Source: Gammaproteobacteria bacterium
GTDB taxonomy: Bacteria; Pseudomonadota; Gammaproteobacteria; Pseudomonadales; Cellvibrionaceae
DNA: 27,175 nt
Direction of reading: 5' to 3'
NCBI GenBank assembly: GCA_021151835.1
Contig: JAGKWO010000058.1
Span: 1-27,175, forward strand
A model generated the notes under the pieces. That model saw only the letters and a program-made list of their open reading frames with translations, was not told the DNA's origin and ran no database searches. Made by a program: the position numbers and the translations under genes. Within the stretch, counting starts at the first letter, position 1. Each line of letters starts with the position of its first letter. Positions 1 through 7,847 of the stretch are shown in pieces.

Positions 1-71
1 ACTCGGGAGGATTCGAACCTCCGACCGCTCGGTTCGTAGCCGAGTACTCTATCCAGCTGAGCTACGAGTGC
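1..71 (-). tRNA. tRNA-Arg(ACG), 3' end cut by window edge
   Basis: Read on the minus strand this folds as a cloverleaf. The anticodon stem is CTCGG/CCGAG around loop CTACGAA, so the anticodon is ACG (wobble A is expected to become inosine and read CGU/CGC/CGA). The T arm is GGAGG-TTCGAAT-CCTCC. The acceptor 5' strand GCACTCG ends at base 71. Its partner CGAGTGC is missing its last two bases because the window starts inside the gene, so the discriminator base and any encoded CCA lie outside. A strong promoter lies just upstream. Confidence 0.95.
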
Positions 72-86
72 GTTGTTGAGGCGCGC

Positions 87-115
87 ATTCTATTGACCGG
101 GACTTTGTGAGTCAA
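87..115 (-). promoter_or_regulatory. Sigma-70 promoter of tRNA-Arg, GC-rich discriminator
   Basis: On the minus strand a -35 TTGACT (110-115) and a -10 TAGAAT (87-92) are separated by exactly 17 bases. The -10 is followed by GCGCGCC, the GC-rich discriminator typical of stringently controlled stable-RNA promoters. The predicted start is about 10 bases before the mature tRNA 5' end. Confidence 0.8.
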
Positions 116-244
116 GCATTTATTTGATTTTCTTGTGCGAAACTTTCAAATTAATACTTTATAAATCAACGAACTACAAATTTCGATCAAGTTGTACAAA
201 CAGCATTCAAGCTGCGCTGCGCGACTTGTACTTGCTTTGGAAAC

Positions 245-332
245 TGGCGGTGAGAGAGGGAGTCGAACCCTCGATACCTTGCGGTATACACACTTTCCAG
301 GCGTGCTCCTTCGGCCACTCGGACATCTCACC
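245..332 (-). tRNA. tRNA-Ser(GGA)
   Basis: On the minus strand the acceptor stem GGTGAGA/TCTCACC encloses a class II cloverleaf. The anticodon stem-loop is CACGC-CTGGAAA-GTGTG, giving anticodon GGA for UCC/UCU codons. The long variable arm TATACC-GCAA-GGTATC is characteristic of tRNA-Ser. The T arm is GAGGG-TTCGAAT-CCCTC. Discriminator G (base 248) and an encoded CCA (245-247) are present. The gene is intact and lies between tRNA-Arg and the nitroreductase on the same strand. Confidence 0.96.
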
Positions 333-380
333 GTTTATCTTCACCAGGGCATCATTAACCTACCCCTGCAAAGGCGCGCT

Positions 381-409
381 AATGTACACAAGCACGCACG
401 CAAACGCAA
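381..409 (-). promoter_or_regulatory. Probable promoter of tRNA-Ser
   Basis: Minus strand: -35-like TTGCGT (404-409), 17-base spacer, -10 TACATT (381-386), then AGCGCGCC. The hexamers are weaker than those of tRNA-Arg, but spacing and GC-rich discriminator match. It sits against the 3' end of the nitroreductase gene (stop at 412). Confidence 0.55.
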
Positions 410-411
410 TC

Positions 412-975
412 TTATTCCTCTGACCAATAGCTAAAAAATTCTTCCGGATTTTGTTCGCGTGGTAAATGCACAGGAACCGAGGGCGTCCCGATATATACAT
501 AACCAATCAATTCTTCATTCGCTGTTAACCCCAACGCACTTTTCACTTGCGGGTCATAAGCCATATCACCAGTACGCCATACAGCCCCCAAACCCAAAGC
601 AAATGCGGTAGTAATTAAATTTTGCGTCGCCGCACCCGCCGAGATAATTTGCTCAATAAGCGGCACCTTGGGATTTTCCGCCGTTTTAGCGATACACGCG
701 ATAATCATTGGTGCGCGCAATGGCATGGATTTAAATCGCTCCAATTCAGCCGTAGTAATTTCCGGTTTATTGGATTGCGCAACGCGGGCAAACAGTTCGC
801 CTAATTTCCCCAACTGCCCGCCTTCTATTACCAAAAAACGCCAGGGCCGCATATTGCCATGGTCAGCAGCCCGTAATGCGGCCTTGAAGAGTTGATTGAG
901 TTGTGTTTTATCCGGTGCCGGTGATGTCAGCTTGGTGATAGAAACCCGTTGATGTAGTGCCACAAGTGCATCCAT
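412..975 (-). CDS. ydjA: YdjA-type nitroreductase family protein
   Basis: This 187-residue protein belongs to the small FMN-dependent nitroreductase family, and its length and sequence track E. coli YdjA (about 183 aa). Visible landmarks are the N-terminal MDAL start, the FMN-region motif AADHGNMRPWRFLVIEG (about residues 36-52), the central FRAP-like PLRAPMIIACIAKT stretch, and the glycine-rich ALGLGAVWRTGDM segment near residue 130 that is typical of the family. Such enzymes use NAD(P)H to reduce nitro groups or quinone-like substrates as cytosolic homodimers; the natural substrate of YdjA is unknown. The ATG at 975 has an AGAGG upstream. The gene stands alone, on the same strand as the two tRNAs downstream. 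Family call is firm, substrate open. Confidence 0.88.
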   Translation of the reverse strand: MDALVALHQRVSITKLTSPAPDKTQLNQLFKAALRAADHGNMRPWRFLVIEGGQLGKLGELFARVAQSNKPEITTAELERFKSMPLRAPMIIACIAKTAENPKVPLIEQIISAGAATQNLITTAFALGLGAVWRTGDMAYDPQVKSALGLTANEELIGYVYIGTPSVPVHLPREQNPEEFFSYWSEE

Positions 976-1129
976 AGTGTAAAAACCTCTCGATTATTTC
1001 GTCGAATCAGCCACTTAGAGGGCTATTTGCTGTCGTCAAAGTCGAATATTGAGCAAACCTGTACCATACTTTTGGACATTGAGCTTTATTCGAAAGCACT
1101 TCCTATTGATTGTTCCGGCCCACAATAAT

Positions 1130-2368
1130 ATGCAAGTACCAACCCTTGTGCTCGTAGTAGCCATAGAAATCTATCTGGCGTTGCTCATTGCGACCTTTGC
1201 CCTGCTCTACTTTTCCGTTAAGCAAAAGAAATTAATAAAACGCCAGCAGAACAAGCTTAAGGAGTTGATCGATACCGTAAAAAATATTCAATCGCCTGCA
1301 TTACCACCGGCAGCAACTTATAAACAGTTTATCTATGAACAATTGGATATCACCCAGGAACGCTTCAGCTTTTTAGCACCGCGCAGTGATATTTCAGGAG
1401 TCCAACCCACCGATGTACCCCTTAACCAGCGTATTGTAGCGCTACGCTATGCGTTTTTGCGCGCTGAAGAACTGGGCACCACTACAGTTCAAGGCAGCGA
1501 AGGCTATTGGGATATTTTTAACCAAACCCTTGAACCCTTGTTGCAATCAACGCAGCAGAACTCATCGGCTGACAACGACGAATTGGAAACCTATAAGAAG
1601 CGGGTTGAAAATCTGGAGAAATTCAAAAAGCTCTTTTTCGATCTGGAAAAACGCTGGAATGAAGCGCAGGCCAATGCGCAAGGTTACTACAATGAGCTTT
1701 ATGCGATGGCTGATAATGTCGCTGACCGCGAACATTTCGAGACATTGCTGGGGCGGTATAACGATAGCTATAACGATATTAACCATTACATTTATTCCAC
1801 CAGCAATGCCATTAATGGCGTACCGCAAGAAAATAAAACCATCAATATTATTCGTCAGGATCCACGTGCGGCCGAAGAGATTATGAAATTACGCAACGTT
1901 GCCGCGGATCAATATCGTGTCATCAGTAATTTACAGCGCAAACTGGAAGATGCTGTCACGGCAGAAGAAAAAGATTTGGTCATAAAAGAATTGGAACAGC
2001 AATTACAGCGACAAGTACGTTTTGTTCAGGAGTCTGATACCTGCGTACAACTGCTCGAGGAAGAACTGAATAAAGCCAATGAAAAAATCGCCGAACAAGA
2101 ACAACAATTGGATAGCGGCCACGAACTGGAAGAGGAAAACCAAAGGATCAAGCAAACACTGGAGGACTTTACCCAGGAAAGTAAAGAGCTTCTGGAAAAT
2201 ATAGAGGAACTGGAAAAAGAAAATGATGAACTCAAACACAGCCTCGACGAGGTACCCGCCGCAAGTGGCGTATCCAGCAACATAGAACACATCCAAACCG
2301 AGTTCGCCGAATTGCGTAAGCAATATGCCGAATTGGAAGAAAAATACCTTGAATTGAAATTTAAATAA
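1130..2368 (+). CDS. Membrane-anchored coiled-coil protein of unknown function
   Basis: I do not recognise the family. From the ATG at 1130 the 412-residue product begins with one strong transmembrane segment (about residues 3-26, TLVLVVAIEIYLALLIATFA) followed by a basic KQKKLIKRQQNK stretch, which predicts the rest lies in the cytoplasm. A middle part, about residues 60-200, has aromatic residues and looks folded. The last 150 residues are strongly heptad-like and Glu/Lys/Gln-rich, a long coiled coil. The frame extends upstream to a TTG at 1049, but that would put 27 extra residues before the anchor and has no better ribosome site, so I prefer 1130; neither start has a strong SD. The adenylyl cyclase gene follows 145 bases downstream on the same strand, so a scaffold role near that enzyme is possible but only inferred. 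Confidence 0.8.
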   Translation: MQVPTLVLVVAIEIYLALLIATFALLYFSVKQKKLIKRQQNKLKELIDTVKNIQSPALPPAATYKQFIYEQLDITQERFSFLAPRSDISGVQPTDVPLNQRIVALRYAFLRAEELGTTTVQGSEGYWDIFNQTLEPLLQSTQQNSSADNDELETYKKRVENLEKFKKLFFDLEKRWNEAQANAQGYYNELYAMADNVADREHFETLLGRYNDSYNDINHYIYSTSNAINGVPQENKTINIIRQDPRAAEEIMKLRNVAADQYRVISNLQRKLEDAVTAEEKDLVIKELEQQLQRQVRFVQESDTCVQLLEEELNKANEKIAEQEQQLDSGHELEEENQRIKQTLEDFTQESKELLENIEELEKENDELKHSLDEVPAASGVSSNIEHIQTEFAELRKQYAELEEKYLELKFK

Positions 2369-2513
2369 TAAGCGAGCAGAAAACACTCAGCAGTTTCAGT
2401 TAACGAGTAGACATTTATAAAAAAAAGCCGTTTAATTCGCAGATTACTTACGGAGCGACTCAAGTGCATACCTACGGACTTACTGCAGAAATAACAATAA
2501 GGCTTGAACCCAA

Positions 2514-3896
2514 ATGAACAGTAAGACTGATTCACAACAACTCCAGACAGAATCCCCGATCCAGCAATACTACTTCCGTGCGCTTATCTGCTTTGCTGCC
2601 TCAGGCACTTTGGCCTCTTTTGTCAATTGGGAACACCCCAGCCCCATCCACATGGGAGTTATTGTTTTTTTACTGGCGTATGCGTACGGCACCTATCATT
2701 TTACGCGCAAACAAATCCCGGAATTAATGTTGCGGATCAATCGCTGGCTTTCCCATGTTGATGCCGCGTTAATAGGTATAGTCCTGAGTTTGACTGACTT
2801 CAGTATCCTCCCCTGCGTGATGTTCCTCACCATGATCCAGTTCAATGCCCTGATCAGCGGTGGAGTCAGGAAACTGCTTGAAGACAACAGCGCTTTTGCG
2901 GTCGGGGTGGTGCTTAGCTTGTTTATACACAGCCCGCAATTGATGCTATCCGGCAGTATTGAAATCAGTGCGGCCAGTTTGATTGGTGTAGCGACCTACT
3001 TTTTGGTGTACGCCATTTATATGCACCAGCGCTTCCACAAATTAGTGCTTAGCCAAAAACAGCTCGAAAACGAACAAAAATGGCATAAGATTCGCGCCTA
3101 CAAATTATCGCGCTATCTCCCGCCCACCGTGTGGCAAGCCATTAATCGCGGCGACGATAAACACCTCCAGGCCGAACGCAAGCGTATTAGCGTGTTTTTT
3201 TCTGACATCAAGGATTTCAGCCAATTGTCAGAAGAAATTGAAGCCGAAGCACTCACCGAATTGTTAAATCACTACCTCACAGAAATGTCGAAAATCGTGG
3301 CCCATTACGGTGGCACCATCGATAAATTTATGGGCGATGGCATTATGGTGTTATTTGGTGATAGCGCCAGCAAAGGTGTTAAAGACGATGCCACGCGCTG
3401 CGTTGCGATGGCCATCGCCATGAAAAAGCGCATCAAATCCATGCAGCAGGAATGGTTTAACCAGGGCATCAAAAAACCCTTGCAAGTACGTATGGGAATT
3501 AATACCGGCTATTGCACCGTCGGCACATTCGGTACCTCCAATCATCTGGATTACACCGTACTGGGCACCCAGGTGAACCTCGCCAGCCGCCTTGAATCCG
3601 CTGCTGAACCAGATGAGATCCTGATATCCCACGAAACCTGGTCGCTAGTGAAAGATACAGTTATGTGTCGCGATAAGGGGGAAATCCAGGTAAAAGGTTT
3701 TTCAATGCCAATCAAGGTTTATCAGGTTGCCGATTTACGTAAAGAGATGGGCAAAAACCAAACTTATTTTGAGGATCGCGCTGAAGGATTTTCCATGTAT
3801 CTGGATATGGATAAAGTGCGCAACTACGACAAACAAAAAGTTATCGAATCACTGGAAAAAGCAACTGCCCGCCTGAAAGATAAAGTGATTGTCTGA
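2514..3896 (+). CDS. cyaB: MASE2-type membrane adenylyl cyclase, class IIIb
   Basis: The 460-residue protein has an N-terminal membrane region (about residues 20-172, five or six hydrophobic segments) resembling the MASE2 sensor domain, then a class III cyclase domain (about 222-405). Metal-binding aspartates are Asp231 in FFSDIKDF and Asp275 in KFMGDG. Lys271 and Thr348 occupy the purine-specifying positions; Lys plus Thr (instead of Asp) is the class IIIb adenylyl cyclase pattern. Asn355 and Arg359 in VNLASRLE are the transition-state residues. All catalytic residues are present, so it should make cAMP from ATP at the inner membrane. Length and layout match Pseudomonas aeruginosa CyaB, which is bicarbonate-responsive; regulation here is by analogy. 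It follows the coiled-coil protein gene and converges on queF with 37 bases between. The ATG at 2514 has only a weak AAGG upstream. Confidence 0.9.
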   Translation: MNSKTDSQQLQTESPIQQYYFRALICFAASGTLASFVNWEHPSPIHMGVIVFLLAYAYGTYHFTRKQIPELMLRINRWLSHVDAALIGIVLSLTDFSILPCVMFLTMIQFNALISGGVRKLLEDNSAFAVGVVLSLFIHSPQLMLSGSIEISAASLIGVATYFLVYAIYMHQRFHKLVLSQKQLENEQKWHKIRAYKLSRYLPPTVWQAINRGDDKHLQAERKRISVFFSDIKDFSQLSEEIEAEALTELLNHYLTEMSKIVAHYGGTIDKFMGDGIMVLFGDSASKGVKDDATRCVAMAIAMKKRIKSMQQEWFNQGIKKPLQVRMGINTGYCTVGTFGTSNHLDYTVLGTQVNLASRLESAAEPDEILISHETWSLVKDTVMCRDKGEIQVKGFSMPIKVYQVADLRKEMGKNQTYFEDRAEGFSMYLDMDKVRNYDKQKVIESLEKATARLKDKVIV

Positions 3897-3933
3897 ATCG
3901 ACGATCAAACAATCACATCACATCACATAATAA

Positions 3934-4758
3934 TTATTGGCGAATCAACCGAATGCTGTCAGGCGTTGCCTGTGAATCACTTGCGCGGAATGGATTAATA
4001 TCCAAACCACCCCGCCGCGTATAACGCGCATAGACACTCAATGATTCCGGCTTGCATATACGCTGCAAATCACAAAAAATTCGCTCGACACAGTGCTCAT
4101 GGAAATCCTGATGCTCGCGAAATGAAATCAAATAACGCAATAAATTTTCATGCAGGATTTTGCTGCCTTTGTAGCGAATAAATATACTCGCCCAATCAGG
4201 CTGGCCAGTGACAGGGCAATTGGTTTTTAATAAATGACTTACCAATACTTCCTCAACCTGTTCAGTACCAATTGCCAACAATGCCGGTTCAGGGTGGTAA
4301 CTATCCACCACCACATCCAGCTCATCCAGTAAAACCGCTTCAGGCTGCGCAATATCGGCCAGATAGTTGGTAACCGCGCGCCCGCGCAGTGGGAATATTG
4401 TTACACCAATATCCGCTTTGGCGGCGCGGGATAAATCATCAATAATTGTCGAACGAACCTCTTCATCACTATTGAAACGAGTCTGGTTAAACGAATTGAG
4501 GTACAACTTGAACGATTTGGACTCAATAATAAATTCGCTCGTGCAGGGAATCACAAACTCTGCCACCGCAACCACCGGCTTACCTGATTTATCCAGCCAG
4601 GACAATTCATAACCAGTCCAGATATCTACACCAAAGAACGGCAAACTGGAGCCAATCCCCAGTTGCTTGCGCGATTCACTGCGCGCAATCGGAAACAATA
4701 AATGAGGGGCATACCGGGAAATATATTCAGTTTGCTGCCCAAGTGGATTATGGCCCAT
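3934..4758 (-). CDS. queF: NADPH-dependent 7-cyano-7-deazaguanine reductase QueF (long form)
   Basis: QueF reduces the nitrile preQ0 to the amine preQ1 with NADPH, a late cytosolic step before queuosine is inserted into tRNAs with GUN anticodons. The 274-residue length is that of the two-domain E. coli-type enzyme. The QueF family motif is visible as ESKSFKLYLNSFNQ (79-92). The catalytic cysteine is Cys181 in TNCPVTGQPDW, with the partner aspartate Asp188. The C-terminal RRGGLDINPFRAS segment is also typical. The ATG at 4758 has GAGGAA seven bases upstream and lies 15 bases after the yadH stop, so queF is probably the last gene of the yadG-yadH-queF transcript. Confidence 0.97.
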   Translation of the reverse strand: MGHNPLGQQTEYISRYAPHLLFPIARSESRKQLGIGSSLPFFGVDIWTGYELSWLDKSGKPVVAVAEFVIPCTSEFIIESKSFKLYLNSFNQTRFNSDEEVRSTIIDDLSRAAKADIGVTIFPLRGRAVTNYLADIAQPEAVLLDELDVVVDSYHPEPALLAIGTEQVEEVLVSHLLKTNCPVTGQPDWASIFIRYKGSKILHENLLRYLISFREHQDFHEHCVERIFCDLQRICKPESLSVYARYTRRGGLDINPFRASDSQATPDSIRLIRQ

Positions 4759-4773
4759 AGCAATTCCTCAATA

Positions 4774-5547
4774 TCACGCACGCAAACGCTTGCCAGTTTT
4801 TAATAAGTGCAACGCAATAACAAACAAGGCCACGACTAAAATAGTTAAACCAATTAACGCCATACCAATATGTAAATCGCTAATACCGAGCATGCCATAA
4901 CGAAACGCATTTACCATATGCAAGATCGGATTGAGCACTGACACCTGCTGCCAAAACTCGGGCAACAAGTGAATTGAATAAAAAACGCCACCAAAGTAGG
5001 TTAATGGTGTCAGCACAAAAGTAGGAATAATTGAAACATCATCAAATGTATTCGCATAAATTGCGTTGATAAATCCCGCCAGTGAAAACAGCACGGAGGT
5101 CATGAATACGATAAACAAGGTCGTGAACCAGTGATGGATATGCAAGCTGGTAAAAAATAATGACATTGCAGTCACAATCAAACCCACTGCAACACCGCGC
5201 GCAACACCGCCCATTACGTAGCCAAGCAAAATAATATAGTTAGGTGTTGGTGATACCAGCAGCTCTTCAATACTGCGCTGGAATTTTGCACTGAAAAAAG
5301 ACGATGACACATTCGCATAAGCGTTAGTAATTACTGCCATCATAATCAAACCGGGCGCGACAAACTCTATATAACTAAAGCCACCCATGTCACCGATACG
5401 ACTGCCAATCAACTTACCAAAAATTACGAAATACAGAATCATGGTAATAGCCGGAGGCAAAAGTGTTTGAATCCAGATACGGGTGAAACGTTTTATTTCT
5501 TTTCTCAGAATAGTCAGGAAGGCAATCCACTGTTCACTGGCTGTCAT
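4774..5547 (-). CDS. yadH: ABC-2 type transporter permease YadH
   Basis: This 257-residue integral membrane protein closely follows E. coli YadH (256 aa): the blocks RIWIQTLLPPAITM, LIGSRIGDMGGFSY, ITNAYANVSSSFF and FVLTPLTYFGGVFYSI are nearly the same in both. About six transmembrane helices are predicted, as in the ABC-2 family (O-antigen, polyketide and multidrug exporters). It should pair with the YadG ATPase as a dimeric exporter in the inner membrane; its substrate is not known. Its ATG overlaps the yadG stop by four bases (ATGA), a sign of translational coupling. Confidence 0.95.
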   Translation of the reverse strand: MTASEQWIAFLTILRKEIKRFTRIWIQTLLPPAITMILYFVIFGKLIGSRIGDMGGFSYIEFVAPGLIMMAVITNAYANVSSSFFSAKFQRSIEELLVSPTPNYIILLGYVMGGVARGVAVGLIVTAMSLFFTSLHIHHWFTTLFIVFMTSVLFSLAGFINAIYANTFDDVSIIPTFVLTPLTYFGGVFYSIHLLPEFWQQVSVLNPILHMVNAFRYGMLGISDLHIGMALIGLTILVVALFVIALHLLKTGKRLRA

Positions 5548-6491
5548 GATTGCACCTCGCTTTTATTGGCATTCACCATAGCAACAAACATTTCCTCCAG
5601 GCGATTGGCTTTATTACGCATACTCACAATTTCGATTTGCTGTGCCGTCAATTGTGCAAAAACCCCATTCAGGGATTGGCCCTTTTCCACCTCAACCTCA
5701 AATGAATGCTCATCAATCTGCGCAACATGATGCCCGTCCAATACCGGCAAACAGTGCAAATTGCCCTTAACATCAAAAATAAAAACTTCTTTATTCAACT
5801 GTTGTAGCAAGCTTTTAATGCTGGTGTTTTGTACGATGGTCCCGCGATCAATAATCGCGATATTGCGGCACAGACTTTCAGCCTCTTCCAGATAATGGGT
5901 TGTTAAGATAATTGTAGTGCCCGCCGCATTAATTTCGCGCAGGAAGTCCCACATGGAACGGCGCAGTTCAATATCCACGCCAGCAGTCGGTTCATCCAGG
6001 ATTAATAATTGCGGCTCATGCACCAGGGCACGGGCAATCATCAAGCGCCGCTTCATCCCACCAGACAACATTCGCGCCGGAGTTTGGCGCTTATCCCATA
6101 AACTTAATTGTTTTAAATATTTTTCCGTCTGTGCCAATGCCTGTTTACGTGGAAGGCCGTAGTAACCCGCTTGTTGCAGGACGATATCTTCCACCTTTTC
6201 AAACATACTGAAATTAAATTCTTGCGGTACCACACCCAGATGTTTTTTTGCTGCGGAAAAATCGGTATCGATATTTTTGCCAAATACTTCAACAATGCCT
6301 GAGGTTTTGCGCACCAGCGAACTGATAATACCAATAGAGGTGGACTTGCCGGCACCGTTAGGACCAAGCATTGCAAAAAAATCGCCTGGCATTACATCCA
6401 GGCTTATGCCTTTTAATGCCTCGAATTTTTCATTGTAGGTTTTGCGCAAATTTTTAATTGAAAGTGCCGGAATGGAATCTGCCGGAGTCAT
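5544..6491 (-). CDS. yadG: ABC transporter ATP-binding protein YadG
   Basis: The 315-residue ATPase has every ABC motif: Walker A GPNGAGKS (43-50), Q-loop around Gln90, signature LSGGMKRR (142-149), Walker B LLILDEP with Asp166/Glu167, and switch His199 in TTHYLEEAE. The E. coli YadG-specific stretch MKRRLMIARALVHEPQLLI is conserved, as is the C-terminal MRNKANRLEEMFV. It energises the YadH permease encoded directly downstream with a four-base overlap. A GAGGGG precedes the ATG at 6491 by two bases, close but usable. It is the first gene of the operon; the leader region back to tRNA-Gly is 145 bases and holds two hairpins. Confidence 0.96.
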   Translation of the reverse strand: MTPADSIPALSIKNLRKTYNEKFEALKGISLDVMPGDFFAMLGPNGAGKSTSIGIISSLVRKTSGIVEVFGKNIDTDFSAAKKHLGVVPQEFNFSMFEKVEDIVLQQAGYYGLPRKQALAQTEKYLKQLSLWDKRQTPARMLSGGMKRRLMIARALVHEPQLLILDEPTAGVDIELRRSMWDFLREINAAGTTIILTTHYLEEAESLCRNIAIIDRGTIVQNTSIKSLLQQLNKEVFIFDVKGNLHCLPVLDGHHVAQIDEHSFEVEVEKGQSLNGVFAQLTAQQIEIVSMRNKANRLEEMFVAMVNANKSEVQS

Positions 6492-6521
6492 AGCCCCTCG
6501 CCAAAATCAAATAATGTTGAA

Positions 6522-6539
6522 TGCGATTGGATAATCGCA
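6522..6539. repeat. Small perfect hairpin in yadG leader
   Basis: The arms TGCGATT and AATCGCA (7 bp) flank a GGAT loop, about 30 bases upstream of the yadG start. It is too short and lacks a U tract, so I do not call it a terminator. It may be a leader structure or chance. Confidence 0.35.
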
Positions 6540-6571
6540 AAAAAGTGCAGGAAGGATAAAGTAAAGCACAA

Positions 6572-6594
6572 ACAAAACCCATATGGTTTTTTGT
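6572..6594 (-). terminator. Possible weak terminator of the tRNA operon
   Basis: An A/T-rich inverted repeat (ACAAAACC ... GGTTTTTTGT) lies 43 bases beyond the 3' end of tRNA-Gly. On the minus strand it is followed by GGGTTTTGTTTGTG, so it could end the tRNA transcript before yadG. The stem has only two or three GC pairs, hence low confidence. Confidence 0.4.
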
Positions 6595-6636
6595 AACGCT
6601 TTAATCAGAAAATACGATGACAGTAAAATTTAAGAT

Positions 6637-6712
<76 letters not shown>

Positions 6713-6718
6713 TATATG

Positions 6719-6763
6719 TGGCGTCCCCTAGGGCGGTGTCCTAGGCCACTAGACGAAGGGGAC
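6719..6763 (-). pseudogene. tRNA-Glu with 31-nt internal deletion
   Basis: On the minus strand the first 33 bases read exactly as gammaproteobacterial tRNA-Glu(UUC): acceptor GTCCCCT, the whole D arm GTCTAGTGGCCTAGGAC, then ACCGCCC. The sequence then jumps directly to TAGGGGACGCCA, the tRNA's 3' acceptor strand, discriminator and CCA. The standard gene is 76 nt and this copy is 45, so 31 bases are gone: the UUC anticodon, the 3' half of the anticodon stem, the variable loop and the T arm. A CCC stands at both expected break points, consistent with a slippage or microhomology deletion. It cannot decode; the acceptor stem can still pair. Confidence 0.9.
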
Positions 6764-6825
6764 CCCGGACCTTTTGACCCATTGTTAACTTTTTCAAGTT
6801 GACGTCTGCGTCAGAAGTGGGGCGC

Positions 6826-6854
6826 ATTCTAGGGACCGATCCCTTCAGTGTCAA
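6826..6854 (-). promoter_or_regulatory. Promoter of the tRNA-Glu/tRNA-Gly operon
   Basis: Minus strand: perfect -35 TTGACA (6849-6854), 17-base spacer, -10 TAGAAT (6826-6831), then the GC-rich discriminator GCGCCCC. The arrangement is the same as upstream of tRNA-Arg. Transcription would begin near 6819, leaving a leader of about 55 bases before the tRNA-Glu remnant. Confidence 0.88.
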
Positions 6855-6946
6855 CACTTTTAATCCTTTTTTTATCGGAGTGGAAACAAGCACTTAGCAC
6901 TTCTTGTCCTTAACTTGCACACAAATTCTGGCGCCATTTTTATCAG

Positions 6947-6955
6947 TGCTATACT
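6947..6955 (+). promoter_or_regulatory. Extended -10 promoter for the 7005 gene
   Basis: TGCTATACT is an extended -10 element (TGn plus TATACT, five of six consensus bases). No good -35 lies 16-18 bases upstream, which extended -10 promoters tolerate. The start would be near 6962, about 43 bases before the ATG at 7005. Confidence 0.55.
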
Positions 6956-7004
6956 TCAAACAAGAATTTGTCCGCCGTTTAATCGAAAAGGCTTATAAAA
7001 CACC

Positions 7005-7808
7005 ATGTCTGCCTATCTTATACCCGCTATTTTTCTGGTACTCATAGTGATTGCAGGCTATTTATTCCTTTCACATTCGATTGAAAAGCGCCGCATTCAG
7101 CGTCAACGCCTCATTACGGCATTACGTGCCCGACGCAATTCATTCCGTGATCTGGCCACCGGTTTCCCCACCGGCTTCCTTTCCAACGACCTGACTGCCC
7201 TGCTTTACCGCGCATTGATTGATAGCTGCGAACAACTGACCCGCCTGGAGTCCAGCGACCACACCCATGCCGAACAGCTGGCGCTCTACACCAACCTATT
7301 ATCATCCCTCAAGGAAAATACCCAGCAAACACGCGTGAGGCTGGATAACCCGCAGCAAATCAAGGAAGCCCATGCACTCTTGCAGGAGCTCTATAAATTT
7401 GTGATGCAACAATCTGCATTGAAACAAATTAACCAGGTACAAACAGACGCTTACACTGATCAAATCAATCGCATGTTGCTGCAAATGACGGTAGATGGCC
7501 ATGTATTTAATGCCCGGCAAGCGCAGCAGGTTGGAAAAGTAAAATTGGCAATTCATTTTTACCAGTTGGGCCGCAAAGCCCTCGCTGCCGAAAATGCCAG
7601 CCACACGTTTGATAAACAAATTGCCCAGCTCGATTCTGTGGTTGCCAAGCTGCAAGAAAAGCTGGATAGCGCCAACGCTGAAAAAGCAGCCGCTGCCCCT
7701 GAAGAGGGGGCTGCAACCGCTAAAACATCGACTACGGAGGCAAATAAAGAATGGAAGCAGTTTGATGAGGAAAATGCAAAATGGAAGAAAAAGCAAATTT
7801 ATGACTGA
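7005..7808 (+). CDS. Membrane-anchored protein of unknown function
   Basis: I do not recognise a named family. The 267-residue product starts with a single hydrophobic helix (about residues 4-24, YLIPAIFLVLIVIAGYLFL) followed by a basic EKRRIQRQR stretch, so most of it should be cytoplasmic and tethered to the inner membrane. The body is predominantly helical with many Gln and Leu residues, and residues 185-230 look like a coiled coil (AQLDSVVAKLQEKLDSANAE). The tail is charged and Trp/Lys-rich (EWKQFDEENAKWKKKQ). An AAGG lies about 12 bases before the ATG, and an extended -10 promoter sits at 6947-6955. It stands alone and converges on the DUF2789 gene. Confidence 0.82.
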   Translation: MSAYLIPAIFLVLIVIAGYLFLSHSIEKRRIQRQRLITALRARRNSFRDLATGFPTGFLSNDLTALLYRALIDSCEQLTRLESSDHTHAEQLALYTNLLSSLKENTQQTRVRLDNPQQIKEAHALLQELYKFVMQQSALKQINQVQTDAYTDQINRMLLQMTVDGHVFNARQAQQVGKVKLAIHFYQLGRKALAAENASHTFDKQIAQLDSVVAKLQEKLDSANAEKAAAAPEEGAATAKTSTTEANKEWKQFDEENAKWKKKQIYD

Positions 7809-7847
7809 TCAAAGATCTATCATTGTTACTTGCTAATGTCGTGACGT

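Noticed and set aside
124..434. Short plus-strand open frames across tRNA-Ser
   Set aside because: They are translations of the antisense of a tRNA and have no family pattern or ribosome site.
2026..2535. Minus-strand frame antisense to the coiled-coil gene
   Set aside because: Its long Ser/Phe runs are the complement of Glu/Gln/Lys-rich heptads; not a real protein.
3915..3933. CATCACAT-like short repeat between the cyclase and queF
   Set aside because: Two or three copies of a 5-mer are too short to count as a repeat array or terminator.
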